In this document: positions 1 to 6,744 of the stretch, one piece after another
Layout of the letters: every line of letters begins with the position of its first letter
Numbering within the stretch: the stretch's first letter is position 1
Origin: Bacteroidota bacterium
GTDB taxonomy: Bacteria; Bacteroidota; Bacteroidia; UKL13-3
Reading direction: 5' to 3'
Assembly: GCA_947460565.1 (NCBI GenBank)
Contig: CANHJJ010000050.1
Location: forward strand, 1-9,983
DNA length: 9,983 nucleotides
Notes under the pieces: generated by a model
What the model was told of the DNA's origin: nothing
Seen by the model: only the letters and a program-made list of their open reading frames with translations
The model's database searches: none
Position numbers and translations under genes: made by a program

Positions 1-1686
1 ATCTTAAATGTAGCAATGACAGCCTTTCAACGTCAACTCGACCTTGAAAAAGAAATTGAAGAAATTTTAGTCAAACTAGAAACAGACCATTCTGATGAGA
101 TAATAAATCTATTGGCCGACAAGCAGCATGAGTTTGAAAACTTAGATGGTTATAACATCAAACATAAGTGCGAAAAAATATTAGAAGGTCTTGGTTTTAA
201 AACAGAACAATTAGACCAACCATTTAAGCTTTTCTCCGGTGGCTGGCGAATGAGGGTAATGTTAGCAAAATTACTATTGCAAAGGCCTAATTTATTAATG
301 CTTGATGAGCCTACAAATCACTTGGATTTGCCTACCATTGAATGGTTGGAAAACTATTTACAAGGCTACGAAGGAACTGTTGTCGTTGTAAGTCATGATA
401 GAGAATTTCTTGACAAAATGATTAATAAAACGGTTGAGGTTGCCAATCAAAGGTTGTATGAATATGCAGGTAATTATAGCTTCTTCCTTGAGTCAAAATT
501 AGAAAGAGACGAACTACAACAAAGACAATTTGATAACCAACAACAATTTATTAAAGACCAAGAAAAACTTATTAATCGATTTAAGGCCAAAGCTAGTAAA
601 GCGGCAATGGCGCAAAGCAGAATGAAAATGCTTGATAAAATTGATAAGATTGAAGCCCCTGAGGAAGACAATGCAGACATTAACATTCAATTTAGACTTG
701 CCTTTCAATCAGGGCGCGTGGTTGCTGAGATTGATAATGTTTCTAAGTCATTCCCTATGGTTGACATTGTTGAAAATGCAACCGCAAGGATTGAAAAAGG
801 TGATAAAATTGCTTTAATCGGAGCAAATGGAAAAGGGAAATCCACATTACTTAGAATGATTGCAGGTACTGAACCTTTCGAGGGTAAAATATCTAGAGGT
901 CATAATGTAACTGAGGCGTTTTATGCGCAGCATCAATTGGAGTCGTTAAATGTAAATGTTGAAATATTAGAAGAACTTTCGCAACATGCGAGTGATAGAC
1001 CTGAAACGGAACTTAGAACTATTTTAGGGTGCTTTTTATTTACTGGTGATGATGTATTTAAGAAAATTAAGGTATTAAGTGGAGGTGAAAAGGCTCGTGT
1101 TGCATTGGCTAAAACCTTATTAACAGAATCAAATTTTTTACTGCTGGATGAGCCAACAAATCACTTGGATATGCGAAGTATTAATATTTTAATTAAAGCA
1201 TTGCAGCAATACGAAGGCACATTTATCACGGTTAGTCATGACAGGTTTTTTGTGAGCAGCATTGCTAACAAAATTTGGTGGATTGAAGATGAAGAATTAA
1301 AAGAATATTTAGGTTCATACCACGAATGGGAAGAATGGAACAACAAGAGATCGGAAGAAAAGTTGAAAAATGAAAAATTAAATCCCAATGTTATCCAAAA
1401 GGTAAAAGAAAAGAAAACTGAAATTAAACAAGAGGAAAAAAACAAGCCAAGCAAAAATCACATACAAAGCATTCGCAAGAATTTTGAAATAGTTGAAGCA
1501 GAAGTTGAGAAATTGAAAAAGGAAATCTCAACAATTGAATTAAGCTTCGCGGATTCATCTATTTCTAGCAATGCAAGCAAAGTTTCAGAATTACAAAAAG
1601 TTTTAGCTATGCTTAAAAGCGAACTTGCTATTAAAGAAACAGACTATGAAAAAGCATTTGAAGAATTAATAGCTGTTGAGGGTTAG
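1..1686 (+). CDS. ABC-F family ATPase (ribosome-associated), 5' end cut by window edge
   Basis: This is a soluble tandem ATP-binding-cassette protein without membrane domains. ABC-F proteins bind the ribosomal E site and act on stalled or antibiotic-bound ribosomes. The frame is open to base 1 (five codons before the ATG at 16), so the ATG is internal. The N-terminus with the first Walker A is missing, roughly 70-80 residues judged by family length. Numbering from that ATG, domain 1 shows the signature LFSGG (72-76), Walker B LLMLDEPTNHLD (93-104) and switch SHD (126-128). A charged linker (about 160-215) with an AKASKAAMAQSR stretch matches the P-site tRNA interaction motif region. Domain 2 shows Walker A GANGKGKST (269-277), signature LSGGE (354-358), LLLDEPTNHLD (375-385) and SHD (407-409). 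A Lys/Glu-rich C-terminal extension (about 440-556) looks coiled-coil. The class is certain; the subfamily (Uup/YdiF/YheS-like) is not. The stop lies 21 bp from the end of convergent accA. Confidence 0.95.
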   Translation: MLNVAMTAFQRQLDLEKEIEEILVKLETDHSDEIINLLADKQHEFENLDGYNIKHKCEKILEGLGFKTEQLDQPFKLFSGGWRMRVMLAKLLLQRPNLLMLDEPTNHLDLPTIEWLENYLQGYEGTVVVVSHDREFLDKMINKTVEVANQRLYEYAGNYSFFLESKLERDELQQRQFDNQQQFIKDQEKLINRFKAKASKAAMAQSRMKMLDKIDKIEAPEEDNADINIQFRLAFQSGRVVAEIDNVSKSFPMVDIVENATARIEKGDKIALIGANGKGKSTLLRMIAGTEPFEGKISRGHNVTEAFYAQHQLESLNVNVEILEELSQHASDRPETELRTILGCFLFTGDDVFKKIKVLSGGEKARVALAKTLLTESNFLLLDEPTNHLDMRSINILIKALQQYEGTFITVSHDRFFVSSIANKIWWIEDEELKEYLGSYHEWEEWNNKRSEEKLKNEKLNPNVIQKVKEKKTEIKQEEKNKPSKNHIQSIRKNFEIVEAEVEKLKKEISTIELSFADSSISSNASKVSELQKVLAMLKSELAIKETDYEKAFEELIAVEG

Positions 1687-1707
1687 ATTTTTTTTAATAG
1701 AACCCAA

Positions 1708-2661
1708 TTAGTTCTCACTAAAATCACCCATTGCAGAGAACTTTTCTATTCTACTTGATATAAGTTGGTCAACTTTCACTTTAGATAAGGTATCTAATTC
1801 TCGTTTAATTGTTTTCTTAAACTCCTGAAATATGATGGGGGGATTTGAATGGGCCCCGCCCAATGGTTCAGGTATAATACCATCTATCAATTTATTATTC
1901 AACATATCTGTAGCAGTAAGTTTAAGTGCCTCAGCCGCTTTCTCTTTATGTTCCCAACTTCTCCATAAAATGGATGAACAACTTTCGGGGGATATAACCG
2001 AATACCAAGTATTTTCAAGCATCATAACTCTATCTCCAACTCCTATTCCCAGAGCTCCACCACTTGCACCCTCTCCTATTACAATACATATTACTGGCAC
2101 TTTCAAAACGCTCATCTCCATCAAGTTTTTAGCAATAGCCTCACCTTGTCCTCGCTCCTCAGCTTCAAGGCCAGGAGAAGCACCGGGAGTATCAATAAGG
2201 GTAATAATTGGCTTATTGAACTTTTCAGCCAATTTCATCAATCTTAAAGCCTTCCTATAACCCTCTGGGTTGGGCATACCAAAATTTCTAAATTGTCTTT
2301 GTTTGGTATTTCTACCTTTTTGGTGTCCAATTACCATAACTGCTTGTCCATTGATGGTAGCAAACCCACCCACAATGGCTTTATCATCTTTCACATTTCT
2401 ATCACCATGTAATTCAATAAAGTTCTCAAAACAGTTTTCTATATAATCCAAGGTATAGGGCCTATCGGCATGACGGCTAATTTGTACCCTTTGCCAACCA
2501 TTAAGTTTCGAATATACCTCTTTCTTCGTTTCTTCTATTTTAACCAATAATTCAGCAATCGACTTTGACACATCAACCTTTCCTTTTTCTTGGGTTTTAT
2601 TTAAGTCGTGCAATTGCTCTTCAAGTTCCTCTATCGGTTTTTCAAAATCAAAATAAGCCAT
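1708..2661 (-). CDS. accA: Acetyl-CoA carboxylase carboxyltransferase, alpha subunit
   Basis: AccA pairs with AccD to move the carboxyl group from carboxybiotin on AccB to acetyl-CoA, giving malonyl-CoA, the first committed step of fatty acid synthesis in the cytoplasm. The product has 317 residues, the usual length for a stand-alone bacterial AccA. It has the helical N-terminal segment (1-60) and then a crotonase-fold core. Recognisable blocks are HGDR (85-88), GHQKGR (112-117), DTPGASPG (157-164) followed by EAEERGQGEA, and the glycine-rich oxyanion region GEGASGGALGIG (196-207). The start is the ATG at 2661, giving the family-typical MAYFDFEKPIEELE; no Shine-Dalgarno sequence is seen, as is common in Bacteroidota. 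It is transcribed alone, convergent with the ABC-F gene and divergent from tRNA-Asp. I found no clear TAnnTTTG promoter upstream. accD is not in the window. Confidence 0.97.
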   Translation of the reverse strand: MAYFDFEKPIEELEEQLHDLNKTQEKGKVDVSKSIAELLVKIEETKKEVYSKLNGWQRVQISRHADRPYTLDYIENCFENFIELHGDRNVKDDKAIVGGFATINGQAVMVIGHQKGRNTKQRQFRNFGMPNPEGYRKALRLMKLAEKFNKPIITLIDTPGASPGLEAEERGQGEAIAKNLMEMSVLKVPVICIVIGEGASGGALGIGVGDRVMMLENTWYSVISPESCSSILWRSWEHKEKAAEALKLTATDMLNNKLIDGIIPEPLGGAHSNPPIIFQEFKKTIKRELDTLSKVKVDQLISSRIEKFSAMGDFSEN

Positions 2662-2762
2662 ATAAATATCTTTATAAATTAGTTTTCAGAAAATGAATTT
2701 ACATTTAATCAGGTGGCAATGTTAAGCAAACAAATAATATTTGAAAAATATTTCATTAACAC

Positions 2763-2792
2763 TTGCGAAGATAAATAAAGGATGTATATTTG
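2763..2792 (+). promoter_or_regulatory. Bacteroidota-type promoter of tRNA-Asp
   Basis: TTG at 2763-2765, a 19-nt spacer, then TATATTTG at 2785-2792, an exact fit to the TAnnTTTG element used by the main sigma factor of Bacteroidota. The predicted transcription start is about 2798-2800, some 10 nt before the mature tRNA 5' end, which fits a tRNA gene with a short 5' leader. Confidence 0.8.
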
Positions 2793-2809
2793 CACTCCCC
2801 AAAACAATT

Positions 2810-2883
2810 GGTGTGGTAGTTCAGCTGGTTAGAATACCTGCCTGTCACGCAGGGGGTCGCGGGTTCGAGTCCCGTCCGCACCG
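2810..2883 (+). tRNA. tRNA-Asp (anticodon GUC)
   Basis: A full cloverleaf can be drawn. The acceptor stem is 2810-2816 with 2876-2882 (7 bp, one U-G pair). The anticodon stem CCTGC/GCAGG (2837-2841 with 2849-2853) encloses loop 2842-2848, with anticodon GTC at 2844-2846. The T stem 2859-2863/2871-2875 has loop TTCGAGT. The discriminator is G (2883), as expected for Asp. CCA is not encoded (the sequence continues CTA), so it must be added after transcription. It has its own promoter and terminator. The gene is intact although an integrase gene lies just downstream, which fits elements that restore the tRNA 3' end on insertion. Confidence 0.98.
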
Positions 2884-2915
2884 CTAGTAAAGAATCAATG
2901 AGATTCAATGTTTTG

Positions 2916-2943
2916 AAAAGCCCGATTTATCGGGCTTTTTTTT
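2916..2943 (+). terminator. Intrinsic terminator after tRNA-Asp
   Basis: The hairpin AGCCCGAT/ATCGGGCT (2919-2926 with 2929-2936) is preceded by an A run that can extend the stem and is followed by eight T residues (2936-2943). It sits 33 nt after the tRNA 3' end and closes the tRNA transcript before the integrase gene. It therefore argues that the integrase has its own promoter. Confidence 0.9.
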
Positions 2944-2974
2944 GTTTAGTCTGTTTCTCACAAATATACATTTA

Positions 2975-3014
2975 GGGACTAAACAAGGGACTAGGGACAA
3001 ATTCACAGGGGACT
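2975..3014. repeat. Four direct copies of GGGAC(T/A) between tRNA and integrase
   Basis: GGGACT at 2975-2980, GGGACT at 2987-2992, GGGACA at 2994-2999 and GGGACT at 3009-3014, all on the + strand with starts 12, 7 and 15 bp apart. They lie between the tRNA terminator and the integrase start, in a stretch otherwise AT-rich. Short repeated sites next to an integrase gene can be arm-type sites bound by the recombinase N-terminal domain. That role is inferred from position only. Confidence 0.5.
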
Positions 3015-3061
3015 TTTGGCACGCTTGTAGCAAATACAGTATAAACCAAAAAAGCTCAATT

Positions 3062-4213
3062 ATGAATTTCCACATTTTTTTAAGCACAAAACGTATTAAC
3101 AAACAGAACCTTGTTCCAGTCTATGCAAAGATTACAATTGATGGTAAAGTCTATGAACGTAGTTCAGGTGTGTACATTTCGCCCCAATATTGGAATAAAG
3201 AGTTTAAGCGAGTGAAAAATGGCGTTGCTGGATCTGTTGAAGCAAATCAAAAAATAAATGAATTTGAAACTAAACTCACTCAGCTAAAAGAAAACAATTC
3301 AAGTATTAGCGAAATAGACAAAGCTATGACGATTGAATCTCAATCTTCAAAACCTATTTTAACTCTCTTAGATGTAATTGAAGAATATATAAGCAGACAA
3401 TCAAAATTAATTGACCTGCCCGATGGTATCAGTTACGAAACATATAAAACATATACCTACAAACAAAAAAATGTTAAAAACTACCTAGCTGAAATCAAAA
3501 AGCTAGATTTGCCTATTGCCAATTTTGGATATTCAGAAGCTGAAAAATTCAAGTTGTATTGTTTTGCAAATAAATTTGGTTCGGCTTACATTAACCGACA
3601 CATAAAATTTTTGCGAACCATCATGCGCTTTGCTCATTATGAACACAAAGTTGAGCAAAGCAATTTTATGCTCATGAAACTTAAAGAACCAGCCGCCAAA
3701 CCTATAACCTATTTAACAGAGCTAGAGCTTGAAAAAATTCAGAAACACGTTTTTTTAAGCAGCTTATTACAAAAGGCCGCTGATTTGTTCCTTTTACAAT
3801 GCTTTACAGGGATGGCCTATTGCGATGTAATAACACTTTCAGATAATAATATAGAGAAACACGGCAAAAGTGAATTTATAGCCTACAATAGAAGAAAAAC
3901 AAGTGTAAAAGGTTTGTTACCGCTTTTACCACAGGTAAAAATAATTTTGAAGAGATACGATGGTAAAGCACCTGTATTATGCAACCAACTTTTCAATCGT
4001 GTTTTGAAAGAAATAGCCGCTGTGTGTGAAATTCACAAACATATTACCACCCACATAGGCCGAAAAACTTTTGCTTGTATGCTAGTGAGTAAAGGTGCAA
4101 GCATGGAAGCCACAACAAAAATGCTAGCTAAAACCAACATACAAGAAACCAGCAAAATTTATGCTGAGGTGCAATGGCAAAGGTTATTGAATGAAATGCC
4201 TAGCTTTGGTTGA
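3062..4213 (+). CDS. Tyrosine recombinase / site-specific integrase (Bacteroidota type)
   Basis: A DNA strand-exchange enzyme, probably for inserting and excising the island at tRNA-Asp. It has 383 residues from the ATG at 3062; the frame stays open further upstream to near 2942, but that part runs back to the terminator and has no domain character, while MNFHIFLSTKR is a typical start. Residues 1-80 resemble the beta-rich arm-binding domain (YAKITIDGK, SSGVYISPQYWN). About 105-205 form the SAM-like core-binding domain and about 215-375 the catalytic domain. Visible catalytic residues are K279, H331 and R334 (in THIGRKTF) and the nucleophile Y367 (IYAEV). Odd points: the first catalytic Arg position, in FTGMAYCD, is A252, and the later His/Trp position is K357 (LAKT). 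Loss of the first Arg is known among CTnDOT-type integrases; the Lys is less usual. A weak promoter-like TACATTTA lies at 2967-2974. Its 3' end is 10 bp from the convergent P63C gene. Confidence 0.92.
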   Translation: MNFHIFLSTKRINKQNLVPVYAKITIDGKVYERSSGVYISPQYWNKEFKRVKNGVAGSVEANQKINEFETKLTQLKENNSSISEIDKAMTIESQSSKPILTLLDVIEEYISRQSKLIDLPDGISYETYKTYTYKQKNVKNYLAEIKKLDLPIANFGYSEAEKFKLYCFANKFGSAYINRHIKFLRTIMRFAHYEHKVEQSNFMLMKLKEPAAKPITYLTELELEKIQKHVFLSSLLQKAADLFLLQCFTGMAYCDVITLSDNNIEKHGKSEFIAYNRRKTSVKGLLPLLPQVKIILKRYDGKAPVLCNQLFNRVLKEIAAVCEIHKHITTHIGRKTFACMLVSKGASMEATTKMLAKTNIQETSKIYAEVQWQRLLNEMPSFG

Positions 4214-4223
4214 GTAATTTTAA

Positions 4224-4832
4224 TTAATATTCGTTTTTCTCAAACAAACTATACTGAAATGGAATACCATACAATTTTTCATATTTTACTCTAAACTCAT
4301 GCATTGTTGAACATGATTTCATTATAGATATTGCATCATTGATATAATTTTGCAAATCAGATTTAGCACTTGAAGATAAATATTGAAAAAGCTTGTATTG
4401 TCTAACACAATATGCTATGTAGGGATTTCTCTTTCTAAGTTCAGGTAAAACTTCTTTGTAAAACCTGCCATAAATAACTTCTACAGTAAAAGTGGCGACA
4501 GAATGGGGCTTGAAGTGGAAAGAAGTATCCACAATTGACCATCCATTTAACCTCCAAACTTCACGATATAGTTCATTTGGAAACATTTTATCGTATGGTT
4601 GAGCATCATCAACTATATAATTACGAAGTGACTTTATAGTTTGCTTTTCCCCATTTCTTAATTCAATGATTTCATTAAGTCTGTCTAAATTTGCGTCACT
4701 TCCCTTTTCTTTAACCTTAGCCTCAGTTCTTTCTAAAATTAAATACTGTAGTTTTTCGCGCTCTTCGTCCCTCTTGATTTTTAAAAGGATGGCTTCTTCT
4801 TTTGTAAGAGTTGATTTTACTTTAGTTTTCAT
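4224..4832 (-). CDS. P63C-domain protein of unknown function
   Basis: A 202-residue protein starting at the ATG at 4832. Residues about 11-70 are strongly charged and probably helical or coiled-coil. From about 83 onward the sequence matches what I recall of the P63C domain of phage and bacterial proteins: MFPNELYREVWRLNGW (83-98), then VIYGRFYKEVLPELRKRNP (119-137), then a helical end with LFQYL and DLQNYINDAISIMKS (to about 172). No enzymatic motif, signal peptide or membrane segment is seen. The function of P63C is not known; it occurs in phage genomes and accessory regions. The gene lies 7 bp downstream of the HTH/M78 peptidase gene on the same strand, so the two are almost surely co-transcribed and probably act together. 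The domain call rests on motif memory, not a profile search. Confidence 0.7.
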   Translation of the reverse strand: MKTKVKSTLTKEEAILLKIKRDEEREKLQYLILERTEAKVKEKGSDANLDRLNEIIELRNGEKQTIKSLRNYIVDDAQPYDKMFPNELYREVWRLNGWSIVDTSFHFKPHSVATFTVEVIYGRFYKEVLPELRKRNPYIAYCVRQYKLFQYLSSSAKSDLQNYINDAISIMKSCSTMHEFRVKYEKLYGIPFQYSLFEKNEY

Positions 4833-4839
4833 TATATTA

Positions 4840-6042
4840 TTAATTATATATTTTTCTATTTATTTCGTAATCAGGTTTGATAGGGTCTGCCAATTCATTC
4901 AAAAGTTTCGAAAAATTTTGATTGTATTTTTGAGCCAAAGCCCAAGCGGATGAAGTGTTAAGGTCTTTTGCGTTAAAAACATAAACAAAACTTGAATCGA
5001 CATTATTAACTTTTGAGAATTTTTTTACATACTCAACATCTTTAAGGTGAGGCCTAATAATGTTTGATTTTTCCTTAGAAAAAAGGTACTCACGAGCAAA
5101 ATTATCCGCCTCTTCCTCTTTTGCTTGCACTGACAACTGCTCTAATTCCCCTGATACATGATATTTATTTTTCTTAATCTCATCCCAATCAAACAAAACA
5201 TGGAACAGCTCATGTATTAATGCAAACCATAAAGTAGGATAAAAGCCTCTATAATCTGTCAAAAGGATGCATGGTTTGTTGTCAATTGAAAAAGTAGCAC
5301 CACGCAAATGAAAGTCTGTTTTCATTCTGGATTGATATATTACAGTTATACCCATTCGATATAAACTTTGCATAACCTCAATCAACCCAACATTTACATT
5401 TGTGCAATGCCATCTAATTTCAGGAAAATACTTAATCAATGCTTCTCTTTGATATGAATAAGGATTATTAATTTTATAAAATGTTTTCATTCCTACATTA
5501 ATCCAAAAATCACGAGAGAGATTGTTTTTAGGCTTGACAACTCCCGAACTAAATGCAACATTCATTGGAGGAAGTTTATACTCGAAAATGTTTCGCAAGC
5601 CAAAAAAATCTACTATTTTTTTCTCTATTTGTTCGTAATCCGATACTGAATCAATAAATCCCACTTTTTTTAAAGCTGCTACATCAAAATTTTGATTTAT
5701 AAAAAGTATGCTTTTTGAAGTTGATTTGGATAGTTGCGGAAAATTTTTCTCGAGTGATTGGGAAAAAAGTATAAAAATCTCTTGCAATGAAATTTGGAGA
5801 AAATTTGAGACCTTAACTAAATTTGAAATATCAACTCTTTGAAGTGTACCGTCCAATATTCCATTTAATGTTCTAGATTCGATTTCAAGCAAATTAGCGG
5901 CAGCTGTTTTAGACATCTGTAATTCAATCAATCTCCTATTAAAAATATCCTTTAATGATTCTCTTATTGGAGACTCAATGGGCTTAATTAAGTCCTGAAT
6001 TAATTGATTCATGTATTTTTCCTCTTCGGGCTTATCTATCAT
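4840..6042 (-). CDS. HTH (XRE-like) and ImmA/IrrE-type (M78) metallopeptidase fusion protein
   Basis: A 400-residue cytoplasmic protein. Residues about 25-95 form a helix-turn-helix region (NRRLIELQMSKTAAANLLEI, then RTLNGILDG), probably DNA-binding. After a middle segment with no motif I know (about 100-230), residues 255-320 form a zinc peptidase core: HELFH (277-281) is the HExxH motif, and EEEADNFAREYL (309-320) supplies the third metal ligand, as in ImmA, IrrE and other M78 proteins. ImmA-type peptidases cleave repressors to switch on phage or mobile-element genes; HTH-peptidase fusions also occur in toxin-antitoxin-like pairs. Which applies here is unknown. The start is the ATG at 6042, about 14 nt after the predicted transcription start. 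A second ATG at 6012 (M11) has a better purine-rich upstream sequence and is possible. It is first gene of a two-gene operon with the P63C gene. Confidence 0.85.
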   Translation of the reverse strand: MIDKPEEEKYMNQLIQDLIKPIESPIRESLKDIFNRRLIELQMSKTAAANLLEIESRTLNGILDGTLQRVDISNLVKVSNFLQISLQEIFILFSQSLEKNFPQLSKSTSKSILFINQNFDVAALKKVGFIDSVSDYEQIEKKIVDFFGLRNIFEYKLPPMNVAFSSGVVKPKNNLSRDFWINVGMKTFYKINNPYSYQREALIKYFPEIRWHCTNVNVGLIEVMQSLYRMGITVIYQSRMKTDFHLRGATFSIDNKPCILLTDYRGFYPTLWFALIHELFHVLFDWDEIKKNKYHVSGELEQLSVQAKEEEADNFAREYLFSKEKSNIIRPHLKDVEYVKKFSKVNNVDSSFVYVFNAKDLNTSSAWALAQKYNQNFSKLLNELADPIKPDYEINRKIYN

Positions 6043-6062
6043 TTAGTGTATTTTTACAACAG

Positions 6063-6093
6063 CAAAAATAAATAATTTATCTTATTTAACAAG
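6063..6093 (-). promoter_or_regulatory. Bacteroidota-type promoter of the HTH-peptidase/P63C operon
   Basis: Read on the minus strand, CTTG (6093-6090), a 19-nt spacer, then TATTTTTG (6070-6063), an exact TAnnTTTG match with the same spacing as the tRNA-Asp promoter. The predicted start of transcription is near 6056, giving a leader of about 14 nt before the ATG at 6042. It places the operon under its own control, separate from hsdR and the membrane-protein gene. Confidence 0.7.
6068..6080. promoter_or_regulatory. Possible operator palindrome overlapping the operon promoter
   Basis: ATAAAT-A-ATTTAT is a perfect 6-bp inverted repeat around one central base. It overlaps the upstream end of the -7 element and enters the spacer, where a bound HTH protein would block RNA polymerase. 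The arms contain only A and T in an AT-rich gap, so chance is a real alternative. Confidence 0.3.
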
Positions 6094-6150
6094 CTATAAG
6101 AAAAATTAATTGTATTATTACATCACAAATTATTCAAAATAATTTTAACA

Positions 6151-6624
6151 TCATTTTTTCAAATTAGGAAGTAATAAAAGACCTAATTGTGCCAATAAGG
6201 TTATTAGTGCTATCAAAAACCCTAGTACTCCAAGAAAAAAAACATACCAAAATGTTTTCTTCTGCCATTCTGATAATTTAGAATCTACAATAAGTTTTTT
6301 GTCCGCAATTTCTTCAATCATTTGTTCGTGAAGTATCTCCTTTTCAACCGCTAATAAATACTTACAATAACCGCCACAATCGACTATGCCAATACCTTTT
6401 TGGCTTATCTTATGCTTATAATCCCCTACATTTTCAATTAAATCAAGATACTTCAATTTGTCAATAATGCTATGAGTTAAATTTGATAGTTCATTTTTGG
6501 GCGGTTCGTCAGGTAAATTTGTAATATCCTTTAAAACATAATACAAATGACGATTCTGAGGGCTTACTGTATATAGCTCTTTTAAAACATCATCAATAAG
6601 TTTGTTGTATCTTTCTATTTCCAT
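6151..6624 (-). CDS. Unknown protein with one C-terminal membrane segment
   Basis: A 157-residue protein that I do not recognise. Residues 1-110 are soluble and mixed helical, and the pattern of the first 80 (DDVLKELYTV, ISQKGIGIVDCGGYCKYL) loosely resembles a small winged-helix fold. About 95-122 are charged and helical. Residues about 124-152 form a single strongly hydrophobic stretch (WYVFFLGVLGFLIALITLL, continuing to LLLL), followed by PNLKK at the very end. This is a tail-anchored layout with most of the protein in the cytoplasm. TAGATTTG, an exact TAnnTTTG, lies only 4 nt before the ATG, which would make the mRNA almost leaderless; no -33 element is seen at normal spacing, so this may be chance. 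It is separated from the next gene by 108 bp and from hsdR by a terminator. Confidence 0.7.
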   Translation of the reverse strand: MEIERYNKLIDDVLKELYTVSPQNRHLYYVLKDITNLPDEPPKNELSNLTHSIIDKLKYLDLIENVGDYKHKISQKGIGIVDCGGYCKYLLAVEKEILHEQMIEEIADKKLIVDSKLSEWQKKTFWYVFFLGVLGFLIALITLLAQLGLLLLPNLKK

Positions 6625-6701
6625 GTAACAAATCTAAAATCCGAAAATTCAAAATATGACTAATGTTCTTCACAAGCTTTAAACAGAAAATCAAACAATT
6701 G

Positions 6702-6744
6702 TGCATAAAAAACTGCACCATATTTGGCGCAGTTTTTTTATGCA
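6702..6744. terminator. Long inverted repeat, likely bidirectional intrinsic terminator
   Basis: The left arm TGCAT-A6-CTGCACCA (6702-6720) pairs with the right arm TGGCGCAG-T7-ATGCA (6725-6744) around a TATT loop, with one A/C mismatch and one bulged base. A G/C-containing hairpin flanked by an A run and a T run works as a terminator on both strands. The only gene reading into it is hsdR on the minus strand, whose stop is 332 nt away; there is no gene coming from the left on the + strand. A very short mobile repeat is an alternative. Confidence 0.7.

Noticed and set aside
1680..1705. GGGTT...AACCC inverted repeat with a T run in the loop, between the ABC-F and accA genes
   Set aside because: Only 5 bp of stem around a 16-nt loop, and the T run is in the loop and not after the stem; not a credible terminator.
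1832..2260. 142-codon + strand frame inside accA
   Set aside because: It is antisense to a well-conserved accA and has no recognisable product; a shadow of the real gene.
2942..3061. Upstream in-frame extension of the integrase frame (40 extra codons)
   Set aside because: It begins inside the T run of the tRNA terminator at a TTG codon, covers the GGGAC repeats, and has no domain character; the ATG at 3062 gives a normal integrase N-terminus.
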